A stretch of DNA of 64,000 bases from Nocardia mexicana NBRC 108244 (GCF_001613165.1 NZ_BDBV01000022.1:186001-250000); one strand, 5' to 3'. Shown: positions 17,088 to 26,495, counted from the first letter of the stretch. Numbers and translations: made by a program. Notes: a model not told the origin generated them from the letters alone.

Positions 17088-17957
17088 TCATCCGAGGCCG
17101 ATTTCGACGGTCGCGTTCGGGCCCGCTGCCTCGGCGCCGGGTCCGAACAGCTCGACCCGCAGCGCATTGCCGTCCTGGCAGGTCCGCAACTGCGCGGGTT
17201 GGGCGCAGAACAGGGGTGCGCGGTTGCGGTGCCTCAGCCGGGCGGGGCGTCCGGTGGCGCCGGTCAGACGCCGGACCTCGGCCGCGGCGAGGGTGATCAG
17301 GGGGCCGTGGACGACCAGTCCTGGATAGCCCTCGACGCGGGTGGCGTACGGCCAGTCGTAGTGGATGCGATGGGCATTGGCGGTGGCGGCCGAGAATCGC
17401 ATCAACAGGGTCGGATCTGTCGCGAAGTCCCAGCGACTGTCCCCGGCGGACCGGAACGGGCCGCCGGCCGGTGTCAGCGCCGCCGCCGCGGCGACCGGCG
17501 CGTCCGTCGTGCTGGGGGCCGAGGGTTCGCGGTAGATGAGGTCTTGGCGTTCCTCCACCGCGAGCTCGCCACCGTCGCGGTAGAGCCTGGTGCCGACCAC
17601 CACCACGACCAGTTTTCCGGAGCGACCGGACTTCTCGCTCACCGATTCCACCCGGGACACCCGGCGCACGGTCTCGCCGACGTGGATTTCGCTGTGCCAG
17701 TGGACTTCACCGCCGGCGAACATGCGTCGCGGGAGAGGAACGGGCGGCAGGAAGCTGCCCCGCGCGGGGTGCCCGTCGGTGTCGATCTGTGCCGAACCCG
17801 GCCAGCGCGGCAGCGCCACCCAGTGCCACATCGGTGGCAGTTCGTCACCGGGCCGGGGTGTCGGCAGCCCGTCGTCGAACAGCGCCGCCAGCGCGGCGAC
17901 CGGACCGGGATCGATGATCTCGTCGGTGGTGACGGTATGTGGTTCCCACTGTCGCAT
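17088..17957 (-). CDS. Double-hotdog FAS1/HTD2-type hydratase (mesaconyl-C4-CoA hydratase-like)
   Basis: 289 aa. An N-terminal FAS1-like dehydratase domain (LPPMWHWVALPRW, LPRRMFAGGEVHWH) is followed by a hotdog half with RFSAATANAHRIHYDWPYA and GLVVHGPLITL. Relatives hydrate mesaconyl-C4-CoA, itaconyl-CoA or similar dicarboxylic enoyl-CoAs. Beside a CitE-type lyase this suggests formation of a 3-hydroxyacyl-CoA that the lyase splits. It starts 5 bases after the SDR stop and overlaps the MaoC gene region, so it is operonic. The exact substrate is inferred, not seen. Confidence 0.82.
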   Translation of the reverse strand: MRQWEPHTVTTDEIIDPGPVAALAALFDDGLPTPRPGDELPPMWHWVALPRWPGSAQIDTDGHPARGSFLPPVPLPRRMFAGGEVHWHSEIHVGETVRRVSRVESVSEKSGRSGKLVVVVVGTRLYRDGGELAVEERQDLIYREPSAPSTTDAPVAAAAALTPAGGPFRSAGDSRWDFATDPTLLMRFSAATANAHRIHYDWPYATRVEGYPGLVVHGPLITLAAAEVRRLTGATGRPARLRHRNRAPLFCAQPAQLRTCQDGNALRVELFGPGAEAAGPNATVEIGLG

Positions 17958-17962
17958 GACTG

Positions 17963-18715
17963 CTACATCAACCTTCCGCCGGTGACCTCGAGTACGGTGC
18001 CGGTCATGTAGGACGACAGATCGCAGGCGAGAAACAGTGCCACCGAGGCGATTTCGCCGACCTCACCGGCACGGCCCAGCGGGATCTCGGTCATCTTCTG
18101 CTCCCACACCCGCTCCGGCATCGCCTCGGTCATCGGGGTGCGGATGAGGCCGGGCTGAATGGCGTTGACCCGAATGCCATGGTGGGCGACCTCTTTCGCG
18201 GCGGCCTTGGACAGGCCGACGATCCCGGCCTTGGCGGCGGAATAATTGGTCTGCCCGACCAGGCCGACCTTGCCCGACAGCGACGACAGGTTCACGATCG
18301 CGCCGCTTTTGCGCTCGCGCATGATCGCCGCGGCCTTGCGGGTTCCGTTCCAGGTGCCCTTGAGGTGCACGGAGACGACCTGGTCGAACTGGTCCTCGGT
18401 CATGGTGCGCATGGTCGCGTCGCGGGTGATGCCGGCGTTGTTCACCATGACGTCCACGCCGCCGTAGGTGTCCAGCGCGGCCTGCAGTAGCGCGTCCACA
18501 TCCGCGGAATCGGTGACTTCACAGCGGACTCCGATGGCCTTGCCGGGCCCGCCGAGGCGTTCGGCGGCCTGCTTCACCGTGTCGGCATCGAGGTCTCCGA
18601 GCACGACCCGGGCCCCCTCGGCGATGTACGTCTCGGCGATGGCATAGCCGATGCCCTGTGCGGCGCCGGTGATGACCGCGGTGCGGTCCTGCAGCAATGG
18701 TCGGGACATTTCCAA
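17963..18715 (-). CDS. SDR family oxidoreductase (FabG-like)
   Basis: 250 aa. [13 protein letters not shown] binds the nucleotide, [14 protein letters not shown] is close to FabG, and YSAAKAG carries the catalytic Tyr and Lys. It probably acts as a 3-hydroxyacyl-CoA dehydrogenase within the cluster. It lies 17 bases after the CitE-like gene and 5 before the double-hotdog hydratase on the same strand. Confidence 0.93.
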   Translation of the reverse strand: MEMSRPLLQDRTAVITGAAQGIGYAIAETYIAEGARVVLGDLDADTVKQAAERLGGPGKAIGVRCEVTDSADVDALLQAALDTYGGVDVMVNNAGITRDATMRTMTEDQFDQVVSVHLKGTWNGTRKAAAIMRERKSGAIVNLSSLSGKVGLVGQTNYSAAKAGIVGLSKAAAKEVAHHGIRVNAIQPGLIRTPMTEAMPERVWEQKMTEIPLGRAGEVGEIASVALFLACDLSSYMTGTVLEVTGGRLM

Positions 18716-18732
18716 CTCCGTTTCGTCGGGCG

Positions 18733-19575
18733 TCAGGGCAGGGGAGTGTTCGCTCGGGTCAGGATGCGATGGGCGCGGTCCACGACCGGCTTGTCGACCA
18801 TCTGCCCGTCGAGTACGGCGGTATCGCCGGTACCGCTCGCCTCGACTATCGATGTGGCCCAGCGGATTTCGTCGGCGCTGGGGCGCAATGTGGCACCGGC
18901 CGTGCCGATCTGGCGGGGATGGATGCAGAGCTTGCCGGTGAATCCGAGCCTGCGGGCGTGATTCACCTCGGCGATGAGCAGTTCCGGGTCATCGATACTG
19001 CCGGTGACGCCGTCGATCGGTCCGGGCAGGTTCGCCGCGGCCGAGGCGAGCACGAGTGTGCTGCGCGCCGCCGCGAGCGCGTGGTGGTCGCCCGGGTCGA
19101 TGCCGAGTTGGGCCGCGAGATCGAATGTTCCGATGGCCAGCCGCCGCACGGTCGCGACCTGGGCGACCGCCGCCGCGTTCAATACGCCGTGCGCGGTCTC
19201 GATCAAAGCGATGAGTGTGGCGCCCGCGCCGAGGGCTGTCGCCGCGTCCAGCAGTGTGCCGGGATCTTCGGCCTTGGGGACCATCACCGGGGCCCTGTGC
19301 TGAGCAAGCATCGCGAGATCGGCTGCATGCCAGGGAGTTCCGGTGGCATTGATGCGTACCGCGCCGCTGTTCCCGGCGGTGAGCCACTGGTGGACATGGT
19401 CGCGAGCCTCGCCCTTACGGGCGGGGGCGACCGCGTCCTCGAGGTCCAGCACGATCAGGTCCGCGCCCGAAGCCTGGGCTTTGGGAAACCGCTCCGGTCG
19501 GTCGCCGGGCACGAACAGCCACGTCGCGGCCGTTCGCACGGCGGCCGTCGCGGATGAATCCGGTGGTGCGGTCAT
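18733..19575 (-). CDS. CitE-like CoA-ester lyase (HpcH/HpaI aldolase family)
   Basis: 280 aa TIM-barrel lyase. Motifs are [14 protein letters not shown] near the N-terminus, [10 protein letters not shown] with the metal-binding acidic pair, [18 protein letters not shown] and the C-terminal [10 protein letters not shown]. Relatives split citramalyl-CoA, malyl-CoA or 3-hydroxy-3-methylglutaryl-CoA to a keto acid plus acetyl-CoA. The start overlaps the acyl-CoA dehydrogenase stop by 4 bases (ATGA). With the two hydratases it could finish degradation of a branched or dicarboxylic acyl-CoA. Confidence 0.9.
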   Translation of the reverse strand: MTAPPDSSATAAVRTAATWLFVPGDRPERFPKAQASGADLIVLDLEDAVAPARKGEARDHVHQWLTAGNSGAVRINATGTPWHAADLAMLAQHRAPVMVPKAEDPGTLLDAATALGAGATLIALIETAHGVLNAAAVAQVATVRRLAIGTFDLAAQLGIDPGDHHALAAARSTLVLASAAANLPGPIDGVTGSIDDPELLIAEVNHARRLGFTGKLCIHPRQIGTAGATLRPSADEIRWATSIVEASGTGDTAVLDGQMVDKPVVDRAHRILTRANTPLP

Positions 19576-20735
19576 GCGCGCCGCCCGGCTTCCCGGAGCA
19601 AGCCGCCCCCGATGATCAGACGCTGAATCTCGCTGGTGCCCTCGTACAGTCGCAGCAGCCGGACATCGCGGTAGATGCGCTCGACCGGCACCTCGCGCAT
19701 GTACCCGGTGCCGCCGTGGATCTGAACCGCGAGATCGGCCACCTTACCGACCATTTCGGTGCAGAACAGTTTCGCCGCCGAGGGGCCGAGGCGCCGGTCC
19801 GCACCGCTGACATAGCGTTGCGCGGCTTCGCGAACCAGCGCGCGACCGGCCATCACACCGGTCTGCTGATCGGCGATCATGGCCTGCACCAGCTGGAATT
19901 CACCGATCGGCCGACCGCCCTGAGTCGCCGACGCCGCGTAGGCGACCGATTCGTCCAGCGCGCGTTGCGCCGAACCGACCGCCAGCGCGGCGATATGCAC
20001 GCGGCCGCGGGCGAGCGACGTCATCGCCGCCCGGTATCCGACGTCTTCCGAGCCGCCGACCAGAGCGGATGCGGGCACTCGTACGCCGGAGAACACCACG
20101 TCCGCGGTCCAGGCGCCTTCCTGGCCCATCTTCTTGTCCTTGACGCCGACCTCGACGCCGGGGGCGTCGGCGGGAACCAGGAACACCGCGATCCCCGGGC
20201 CCGATTCGCCGGCGGGGCGGGTGCGCGCGAAGACCACGAACAGATCCGCGATCGGCGCGTTGGTGATGAACCGCTTCTGGCCGTCGATCACCCAGTCGTC
20301 GCCGTCGCGAACGGCCTTGGTGCGCAATCCCGCCGGATCGGATCCCGCGCCCGGCTCGGTCAGCGCGAAGGAGGCGACCACTTCGCCGGAGGCTATGCGT
20401 TCGAGCCATCCGGCCTTCTGCTCGTCGGTGCCGAAGTTCACCAGCACCTGGCCCGCGATGCCGTTGTTGGTGCCGAACATCGACCGCAGCGACAGCGAGG
20501 TGTATCCGAACTCCATCGCCAGCTCGACATCCTGGGTGAGGTCCAGACCCAACCCGCCCCACTGCTGCGGGATCGCATAGCCGAACAGGCCCATCTCGGC
20601 GGCCTGTTTGCGCAGATCGCCGGGAATGGCGTCGGCCTCCATGATCTCCTGCTCGCGCGGCACGACCTTCGTTCGAACGAAATCACGCACATGCGCCAGG
20701 ATCGCGCTGAAGTCCTCGGGGCCCACCTCGGGCAT
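19572..20735 (-). CDS. Acyl-CoA dehydrogenase
   Basis: 387 aa with the usual three-domain order. FALTEPGAGSDPAG and KRFITNAPIADL line the FAD pocket. The catalytic-base region is RLYEGTSEIQRLIIG, where the Glu of YEGT is the usual base. IHGGTGYMREVPVERIYRDVR is also typical. It makes the enoyl-CoA used by the downstream hydratases. It is the first gene of the six-gene minus-strand operon ending with the GntR regulator. AT-rich site C lies about 30-45 bases upstream, shared with the divergent thiolase. Confidence 0.94.
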   Translation of the reverse strand: MPEVGPEDFSAILAHVRDFVRTKVVPREQEIMEADAIPGDLRKQAAEMGLFGYAIPQQWGGLGLDLTQDVELAMEFGYTSLSLRSMFGTNNGIAGQVLVNFGTDEQKAGWLERIASGEVVASFALTEPGAGSDPAGLRTKAVRDGDDWVIDGQKRFITNAPIADLFVVFARTRPAGESGPGIAVFLVPADAPGVEVGVKDKKMGQEGAWTADVVFSGVRVPASALVGGSEDVGYRAAMTSLARGRVHIAALAVGSAQRALDESVAYAASATQGGRPIGEFQLVQAMIADQQTGVMAGRALVREAAQRYVSGADRRLGPSAAKLFCTEMVGKVADLAVQIHGGTGYMREVPVERIYRDVRLLRLYEGTSEIQRLIIGGGLLREAGRRA

Positions 20736-20762
20736 TCGATCACCGTCCTCTGGTCCGTCGAA

Positions 20763-20780
20763 GAATATTATATAAAATGT
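20763..20780. promoter_or_regulatory. AT-rich operator-like site C between divergent acyl-CoA dehydrogenase and thiolase
   Basis: GAATATTATATAAAATGT, in the 102-base gap between the two divergent starts. It matches the reverse complement of site B at 15 of 18 bases. Its left part and right part also recur in site D, where three extra bases separate them. It could control both operons at once. Confidence 0.6.
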
Positions 20781-20837
20781 ATATGCCGCAAGCGGTGCCG
20801 GCTGCTTCGGTGGCCGCCATGGGCCAGTTCGATCGAG

Positions 20838-22079
20838 ATGGGTGTGAGGATATTGTCGAATCAGCAATTGTTGCGGCGGGTCGCGATCGTCGATCCGCTG
20901 CGGACTCCTGTCGGAACCTTCGGCGGCGCGCTGCGCGATGTCGCGGTGGAGGACTTGGCGGCCACCGTGGTTCGCGAGGTGGTCGCGCGGTCCGGCATCG
21001 ATCCCGAGCGCATCGATGACGTCGTGTTCGCGCAGTCCTACGCGAACTCGGAGGTTCCGTGTGTGGGGCGCTGGGTGGCGCTGCACGCCGGGCTGCCGAT
21101 CGGGGTGCCGGGGATGCAACTGGATCGGCGCTGCGGGGGTGGGCTGCAGGCTCTGGTGACGGCGGCGATGATGGTGCAGACGGGCGCCGCCGACGTGGTG
21201 CTGGCGGGTGGGGTGGAATCGATGAGCCGCATCGAGTACTACTCGACCGCCACTCGCTGGGGTGCGCGGGCGGGTACCGTCTCGCTCTACGACCGCCTCG
21301 ACCGTGGCCGCGAGCGGTCGCAGCCGGACGAGCGGTTCGGCCGCATCTCCGGAATGATCGAAACCGCAGAGAATCTCGCCGGCGACTACGCGATCGATCG
21401 CGAGAGCGCCGACGCGTATGCCGCGCGGAGCCACCAGCGCGCGGCGGCGGCATGGAAGAACGGCCGCTTCGACGACGAGGTGGTGCCGGTCGCGGTGCCG
21501 CAACGGCGCGGGGAACCGCGAATAGTCAACGCCGACGAGGGAATACGGCCCGACAGCACCAACGAAAGCCTCGCCAAGCTGCGTTCGATCACACCCGGCG
21601 GCACGGTGACCGCCGGTAATGCGAGCCAGCAGAACGATGCGGCCTCGGCCTGTCTGGTGGTGGCCGAGGACCGACTCGCCGACCTCGGAGTGACGCCGAT
21701 CGGATTTCTCGACGGCTGGGCCGCGGCAGGCTGCGATCCCTCGCGAATGGGTATCGGCCCGGTGCCTGCGGTCGCGAAACTCGCTGCGCGCCAAGGTACC
21801 GACACGCAGAAGCTGTTGAACGGGCTCGATCTGGTCGAGTTGAACGAGGCCTTCGCCGTGCAGGTGCTCGCGGTGCTGGAGGGGTGGGGCTGGCGCGATC
21901 ACGATCGGCTCAACGTCAACGGTTCCGGTATCTCGCTCGGACATCCGATCGGCGCGACCGGCATGCGGATGGTGACCACGCTGTTGCGCGAACTCCATCG
22001 CCGCGGCGGCGGGAAGGGGCTCGCCACGATGTGTATCGGTGGCGGTCAGGGACTCGCCGCGACGGTCGAAGCGGTGTAG
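20838..22079 (+). CDS. Thiolase family protein (acetyl-CoA acyltransferase)
   Basis: 413 aa. The nucleophilic cysteine lies in LDRRCGGGLQALVTAA at about residue 99. NEAFAV carries the Asn/Glu of the active site, GHPIGATG the catalytic His, and CIGGGQG the second Cys. It performs the thiolytic last step of beta-oxidation. ATG 20838 is listed; its ribosome site is weak, and the TTG at 20853 with GAGG just before it is another possible start. It is divergent from the acyl-CoA dehydrogenase and followed after 50 bases by a second one. Confidence 0.92.
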   Translation: MGVRILSNQQLLRRVAIVDPLRTPVGTFGGALRDVAVEDLAATVVREVVARSGIDPERIDDVVFAQSYANSEVPCVGRWVALHAGLPIGVPGMQLDRRCGGGLQALVTAAMMVQTGAADVVLAGGVESMSRIEYYSTATRWGARAGTVSLYDRLDRGRERSQPDERFGRISGMIETAENLAGDYAIDRESADAYAARSHQRAAAAWKNGRFDDEVVPVAVPQRRGEPRIVNADEGIRPDSTNESLAKLRSITPGGTVTAGNASQQNDAASACLVVAEDRLADLGVTPIGFLDGWAAAGCDPSRMGIGPVPAVAKLAARQGTDTQKLLNGLDLVELNEAFAVQVLAVLEGWGWRDHDRLNVNGSGISLGHPIGATGMRMVTTLLRELHRRGGGKGLATMCIGGGQGLAATVEAV

Positions 22080-22129
22080 TGACCGCACCGATGGACCTGA
22101 AATAGAACATATAGGCACGAAGGAGAACA

Positions 22130-23293
22130 ATGAACACCCTTACCCCCGACGAGCAGGAGATCGTTGCCCTGGTCGGCAAATTCGTCGACGAGAAGGTCCG
22201 TCCCCGGGTGCGGGAGTTCGAGGCCGACGACATCTACCCCGGCGAGCTGATCGATGAGATGAAGCAACTCGGGTGCTTCGGCCTGCTGGTCCCGGCGCGG
22301 TTCGGTGGAATCGAGGTCAGCACAGCGTGTTTCGCCCGGATCACCGAGGAACTGGCCCGCGGGTGGATGAGTATGGCCGGTGCGATCGGCGGCCACTCGG
22401 TCATCTCGTATCTGCTGCGGACCTTCGGGACCGAGCAGCAGCAGGAGAAGTTCCTGCCCAAGATGGCCACCGGCGAGATCCGGGCGACCATGGCCCTCAC
22501 CGAACCCGGCGGCGGCAGCGACCTGCAGGCCATGCGCACCACAGCCCGGGCCGACGGCGACGACCTGGTCGTCAACGGGAGCAAGACGTGGATCTCCAAC
22601 GCCGCGCACTCCGGGCTGATCGGGCTGCTGTGCATCACCGACCGCGACGCCCGGCCCGCGCACCGGGGGATGAGCGTCGTGCTCGTGGAACCCGGTGCGG
22701 GGCTGGTCATCTCGAAGAAGCTGCCGAAGCTCGGTTATCGCGGGGTGGAGGCGTGCGAGCTGGTGTTCGAGAATATGCGAGTGCCGAGCGCCGCGATCCT
22801 GGGCGGCGCCCCCGGTGCCGGATGGAACCAGATGATGCGCGGGCTCGAGGTCGGCCGCGTGCAGGTCGCCGCCCGCGCCGTCGGGGTGGCGCAGGCGGCG
22901 CTCGCCGACGCGACCGCCTATGCCCAGCAGCGCGAATCGTTCGGGAAGCCGATCTGGCAGCACCAGGCGGTCGGCACCCACCTGGCCAACATGGTTACCA
23001 AGGTGCAGGCGGCCCGCCTGTTGACCGCCGACGCCGCCGACCGCATCGACCAGGGCGTGCGGGCGGATATGGAGGCCGGTATGGCCAAGCTGTACGCCTC
23101 GGAGGCGGCGATGGAGGTCGCCCTCGACGCGATGCGCGTGCACGGCGGCTACGGCTACTCCCGGGAGTACGAGGTCGAACGTTACTTCCGCGACGCCCCG
23201 CTGATGATCCTCGGCGAGGGCACCAATGAGATTCAGCGCAATGTGATTGCGGCGCAGCTGATTTCCCGAAACAAGCTCGACGACCGGCTCTGA
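22130..23293 (+). CDS. Acyl-CoA dehydrogenase
   Basis: 387 aa, intact family architecture: MALTEPGGGSDLQAM, NGSKTWISNAAHSG, LRRxx-type FAD contacts replaced by LGYRGVEACELVFENM, and IHGG-like VHGGYGYSREYEVERYFRDA. The expected base lies in LGEGTNEIQRNVIA. GAAGGAG is at the right distance from the ATG. It differs clearly from the acyl-CoA dehydrogenase at 19572, so each probably serves a different intermediate. A GAACATATAG half-site related to sites B and C lies about 20 bases upstream. Confidence 0.94.
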   Translation: MNTLTPDEQEIVALVGKFVDEKVRPRVREFEADDIYPGELIDEMKQLGCFGLLVPARFGGIEVSTACFARITEELARGWMSMAGAIGGHSVISYLLRTFGTEQQQEKFLPKMATGEIRATMALTEPGGGSDLQAMRTTARADGDDLVVNGSKTWISNAAHSGLIGLLCITDRDARPAHRGMSVVLVEPGAGLVISKKLPKLGYRGVEACELVFENMRVPSAAILGGAPGAGWNQMMRGLEVGRVQVAARAVGVAQAALADATAYAQQRESFGKPIWQHQAVGTHLANMVTKVQAARLLTADAADRIDQGVRADMEAGMAKLYASEAAMEVALDAMRVHGGYGYSREYEVERYFRDAPLMILGEGTNEIQRNVIAAQLISRNKLDDRL

Positions 23294-23355
23294 TTCCGGA
23301 GTCGGCGGGCACGCGCTTCCCTGGCCACGCGGTCGTCGCAACGAGGGGTTGCGAT

Positions 23356-23560
23356 GACCGCACAGCCGTCCCGCCCATGGTGCCCGCGTCGTGCTGCCGA
23401 ATCAGGCTGTTCTGTCCATGGTTCCCGTGTCGCGCGGCCGAATCAGGATGTTCTGTCCATGGTTCCCGCGTCGTGCAGCCGAATCAGGATGTTCCGCCGA
23501 CGGTTCCCGCGTCGTGCTGCCGAATCACACTGTCCCGTCGATAATTCCGGCGTCGTGCAG
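23356..23560. repeat. Five tandem copies of a 41-bp unit derived from a gene 3' end
   Basis: Units are 23356-23396, 23397-23437, 23438-23478, 23479-23519 and 23520-23560. The last one is the end of the CoA-transferase gene (minus strand), including its stop codon; the other four are decayed copies lying beyond the stop. Shared landmarks are CCGAATCA at one end and CCCGCGTCGTGC at the other. The three inner copies are the most alike. Because 41 is not a multiple of 3, read-through would change frame at each unit. Confidence 0.92.
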
Positions 23561-24778
23561 ACGGCCCAGTTCGGCGTCGCCGAGGCCGAGAATTTCGGTG
23601 AGGACCTGGTCGGTGTGCTCGCCGAGGCCGGGCGCGATGGCGAAGTCGCCGTATTCGGCGCCTATGCGCAAGGGGGATCGGGTGGACAGCACCCGGCCGA
23701 CACCGGGCTGCTCGACCTCGCCGAAGATCGCGGGTGCGCCCTGTTCGCGAAAGGTGGCCGCCACCTCGTGCACGGTGCGGAACCGGCTCCACAGCACACC
23801 GGCGTCGCTCAGTGTTCGGTCGATGTCCGCGAGGGGCCGGGCGGCGAACCAGGGTCGCAAGGTGGCGGTGATGATCTCGCGATAGCTGTACCGGTCGGCC
23901 TCGGTGCGGAAGTCGGCGCCGAGGGTCTCCTCGAGCGCGTCGAACACCTTGCCGGTGCCGGTGACCGTGCGCAGCGCGTCCCAGTGACGCACGGTGAGGG
24001 CGACGACCATGACGCGGCTGCCGTCGGCGGTCGCGAAATCCGCTCCGTAGCTGCCGTACACCTGGTTGCCGTGCCGCGCACGGCTGCTGCCGAGCTCGTC
24101 TGCCTCGGCCAGCCAGCCCAGATTCGCCAGCGTGGAGAAGGCCACGTCCGCCAGGGCGATCCGGATGAAGGACCCGACCCCGTCGCGCGTGCGACGGTGC
24201 AGGGCGGCCAGCAATCCGGTCGTGGCGGTCATACCAGCCAGCAGATCCCAGGCGGGCAGCACATGGTTGACCGGTGCGGCCGATTCGATAGGGCCGGTCA
24301 TATCCGCCACTCCCGCATCGGGATTCACGGTGTAGTCCACGGCCGCGCGACCGTCGGCGTAGCCGTCGATGTGGACCTGGATCAGATCGGCGCGGCGTTC
24401 GGTCAGGGCCTCGTAGGACAGCCACGGGCGGCCGACGTTGTTGTCGACGACGATGCCCGCATCGGGACCGGCGCCGGTGGCGAGCGCGATGACCAACTCG
24501 CGGCCCTCGGGGGAGCGAAGGTCGACCGCGATCGACCGCTTACCTTTGTTCAGCGCCGTCCAGTACAGGCTGCGGCCGGTGCGCTGCGACAGCGGCCAGC
24601 GGTTGTAATCGGCGGCGCCGCCGATCGGATCCACCCGGATGACATCGGCCCCGAGCTGGCCGAGCGTCATCCCGCCCGACGGGCCCGCTACGAAACTGGC
24701 GAACTCCAGGACGCGCAGCCCGGCCAGCGGGCGCCGGGTCGAGTCGTCGATGGTCGAGTCGGGCCGGGTGATCGTCAT
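23525..24778 (-). CDS. Family III CoA-transferase (CaiB/BaiF)
   Basis: 417 aa. The N-terminal LRVLEFASFVAGPSGGMTLGQLGADVIRVD region, YWTALNKGKRSIAVDL and the large-domain segment GSFIRIALADVAFS mark the CaiB/BaiF fold; the Asp in ALADV is the expected catalytic residue. It activates an acid by moving CoA from a donor thioester. I choose ATG 24778, which has AGAGG upstream; ATG 24820 has no ribosome site. Convergent with the acyl-CoA dehydrogenase; its 3' end is the source of the 41-bp repeats. Confidence 0.88.
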   Translation of the reverse strand: MTITRPDSTIDDSTRRPLAGLRVLEFASFVAGPSGGMTLGQLGADVIRVDPIGGAADYNRWPLSQRTGRSLYWTALNKGKRSIAVDLRSPEGRELVIALATGAGPDAGIVVDNNVGRPWLSYEALTERRADLIQVHIDGYADGRAAVDYTVNPDAGVADMTGPIESAAPVNHVLPAWDLLAGMTATTGLLAALHRRTRDGVGSFIRIALADVAFSTLANLGWLAEADELGSSRARHGNQVYGSYGADFATADGSRVMVVALTVRHWDALRTVTGTGKVFDALEETLGADFRTEADRYSYREIITATLRPWFAARPLADIDRTLSDAGVLWSRFRTVHEVAATFREQGAPAIFGEVEQPGVGRVLSTRSPLRIGAEYGDFAIAPGLGEHTDQVLTEILGLGDAELGRLHDAGIIDGTV

Positions 24779-24845
24779 CGAGTTGCCTCTGCTCTGTTGC
24801 GGGGTGGGATTGTCGGTCATGGTGGTTGCCACGGAGACGGTGGGC

Positions 24846-24872
24846 AATATTAAAGTATAAAATATATGATAC
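24846..24872. promoter_or_regulatory. AT-rich operator-like site D upstream of the CoA-transferase
   Basis: A 27-base, almost G/C-free stretch. It holds AATATTA and TATAAAATATATG, which also occur (the second with one changed base) in site C without the three-base AAG between them. The rest of the 347-base gap 24779-25125 shows no gene that I can support; it also holds the promoter of the secreted propeller gene. Confidence 0.5.
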
Positions 24873-25125
24873 TTCTGTTGGCCCCATCGACATCATCTGC
24901 GCCCATCCGGGCAGCAGCGGACCTCCGGCAGCGTCTACGGCCAGCTGATCGACGAAATAGGGTATGTCACAATGGCATTCGATGCTTCCTACCGGGGAAT
25001 GAGCGGCGGTGAACCCAGGTATCCGGCGGATCCCGGCGCGCGTCGAGGACTTCCGTTGTGCGGTGGCCACCTAGTGTCCAAATCCTGGACGTTCTGACCG
25101 TTGGGCCGGTCCTAGGCTCCGCGAC

Positions 25126-26304
25126 ATGACATCGGATTCAACGACGAAGGGTGCGTCGGGGATGCGCCGCCGGGCGAACTCCGACGGCCGTAGTCGGCGG
25201 CGCAGGAACGCCATCAGAGTATTGGCTGTCGCTGCCACGATCTTGCCCGGATTCACGGCGGCGGCACAGCCTGCGGTGGCGGACGCGTCCGAATACCGCA
25301 TCTATATGCACGGATTCATGAGCGACGGGGTCGTCGGATACAACGCCTCCGACGCCGGGCCCCCGACTCCGATCGGCCGGACACCGACCGGCCCTCCGCC
25401 GAACTGGCCGGAGGCGGCGTCACCGGACGGCCGGTTCCTGTTCGTGGCGCCGACGCAGAATCCGCGGTTGATTCCCTACGCCATCGGGTCCGGCGGGAGC
25501 CTCACCCCGCGAACACCGCTCGGTTTGCCCGACGTGCCGGTCGACATCACGTTCGCGCCGAACGGCCGCGACGCCTTCGTTCTCGTCGGCGTGACGAATG
25601 CGGCGGTGGTACCCGTGCGTTTCGACAGTGATGGGATTGTGGTCCAGAACGGTCCTGTGACGCCGCTCGGCCTCGCGATCGACGGCCTGGGCTCGGCGTC
25701 GGTGTCGCCCGATGGGCGAAATCTGTACGTGGCCAGCGTGCCGTCCAGGCAGGTGGTGGTCTTCGACATCCGCGAGGACGGTACGTTGTCCGGGGCCAAA
25801 CAGCGTGTCGCCGGCGGCATGAACCCGCTGTTCCCGACGATCACCCCGGACGGCCGGCACCTGTACATCGTCAACGAACTCAGCGCCACCGTGCAGGCGT
25901 TCAACCGGGCAGAGGACGGGACGTTGTCGGAGGTGGCCGGGTCGCCGTATCCGGCGGGCCTGCTCCCGCACGTTCCGAGCATGACCCCCGATGGCCGCTA
26001 CCTGTATGTGCCGAATATGGGCTCGGCCGCCATCAGCTCCTATGCGATCGAGGCGGACGGGAGCCTGCGGGCGCTGCCCACCGCCGACTTCGACCCGAGG
26101 GTGGGTGTGTACTCCGAATCGTCGGTGATGTCGCCGAGCGGCAAGGTGCTGTGGGCGCTGGGCACCGATCCGATGGGTGCCCAGGAAGTCCTGCGCCGCT
26201 TCACCATCGGCGACGACGGCACTCTCACCCGGGACGAGGCGACGGTCCTGTATCCGGGCACCGCCGTCGCCGACGGCCGGACATTGACGCTGGTACCCGC
26301 CTGA
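25126..26304 (+). CDS. Secreted beta-propeller protein (lactonase/YncE-like)
   Basis: 392 aa. The basic N-terminus (RRRRNAIRVLAV) leads into a hydrophobic stretch ending near PAVADA, so it is probably exported, with a Tat-like arginine cluster but without the full Tat motif. The mature part has about seven repeated blades marked by SPDGR, APNGRD, TPDGRHLYIVNE and TPDGRYLYVPN. This is the 7-bladed lactonase/YncE fold. Such proteins are lactonases or binding scaffolds; no active site can be named. Monocistronic. Confidence 0.85.
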   Translation: MTSDSTTKGASGMRRRANSDGRSRRRRNAIRVLAVAATILPGFTAAAQPAVADASEYRIYMHGFMSDGVVGYNASDAGPPTPIGRTPTGPPPNWPEAASPDGRFLFVAPTQNPRLIPYAIGSGGSLTPRTPLGLPDVPVDITFAPNGRDAFVLVGVTNAAVVPVRFDSDGIVVQNGPVTPLGLAIDGLGSASVSPDGRNLYVASVPSRQVVVFDIREDGTLSGAKQRVAGGMNPLFPTITPDGRHLYIVNELSATVQAFNRAEDGTLSEVAGSPYPAGLLPHVPSMTPDGRYLYVPNMGSAAISSYAIEADGSLRALPTADFDPRVGVYSESSVMSPSGKVLWALGTDPMGAQEVLRRFTIGDDGTLTRDEATVLYPGTAVADGRTLTLVPA

Positions 26305-26495
26305 CGAGCTGCGGCCGCCGCCCGGACCGACTTCGCTTCGAATCCGGTGGTCCCGGAGGGCAATTCGACAGGGCGGCCGCGACACGATGCCGTTGATCAC
26401 CGCGGTGGACCAGGCGTCCGCGGTGCGTTGCCTTGGTGGCGGGCGCGCCCAGCTCCAGTGGGACCGGGAAGCCGGATCTCCGCTAATTTGGTGAT

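Noticed and set aside
23356..23560. CRISPR array
   Set aside because: The 41-bp units are contiguous copies with no unique spacers, and they derive from the neighbouring gene.
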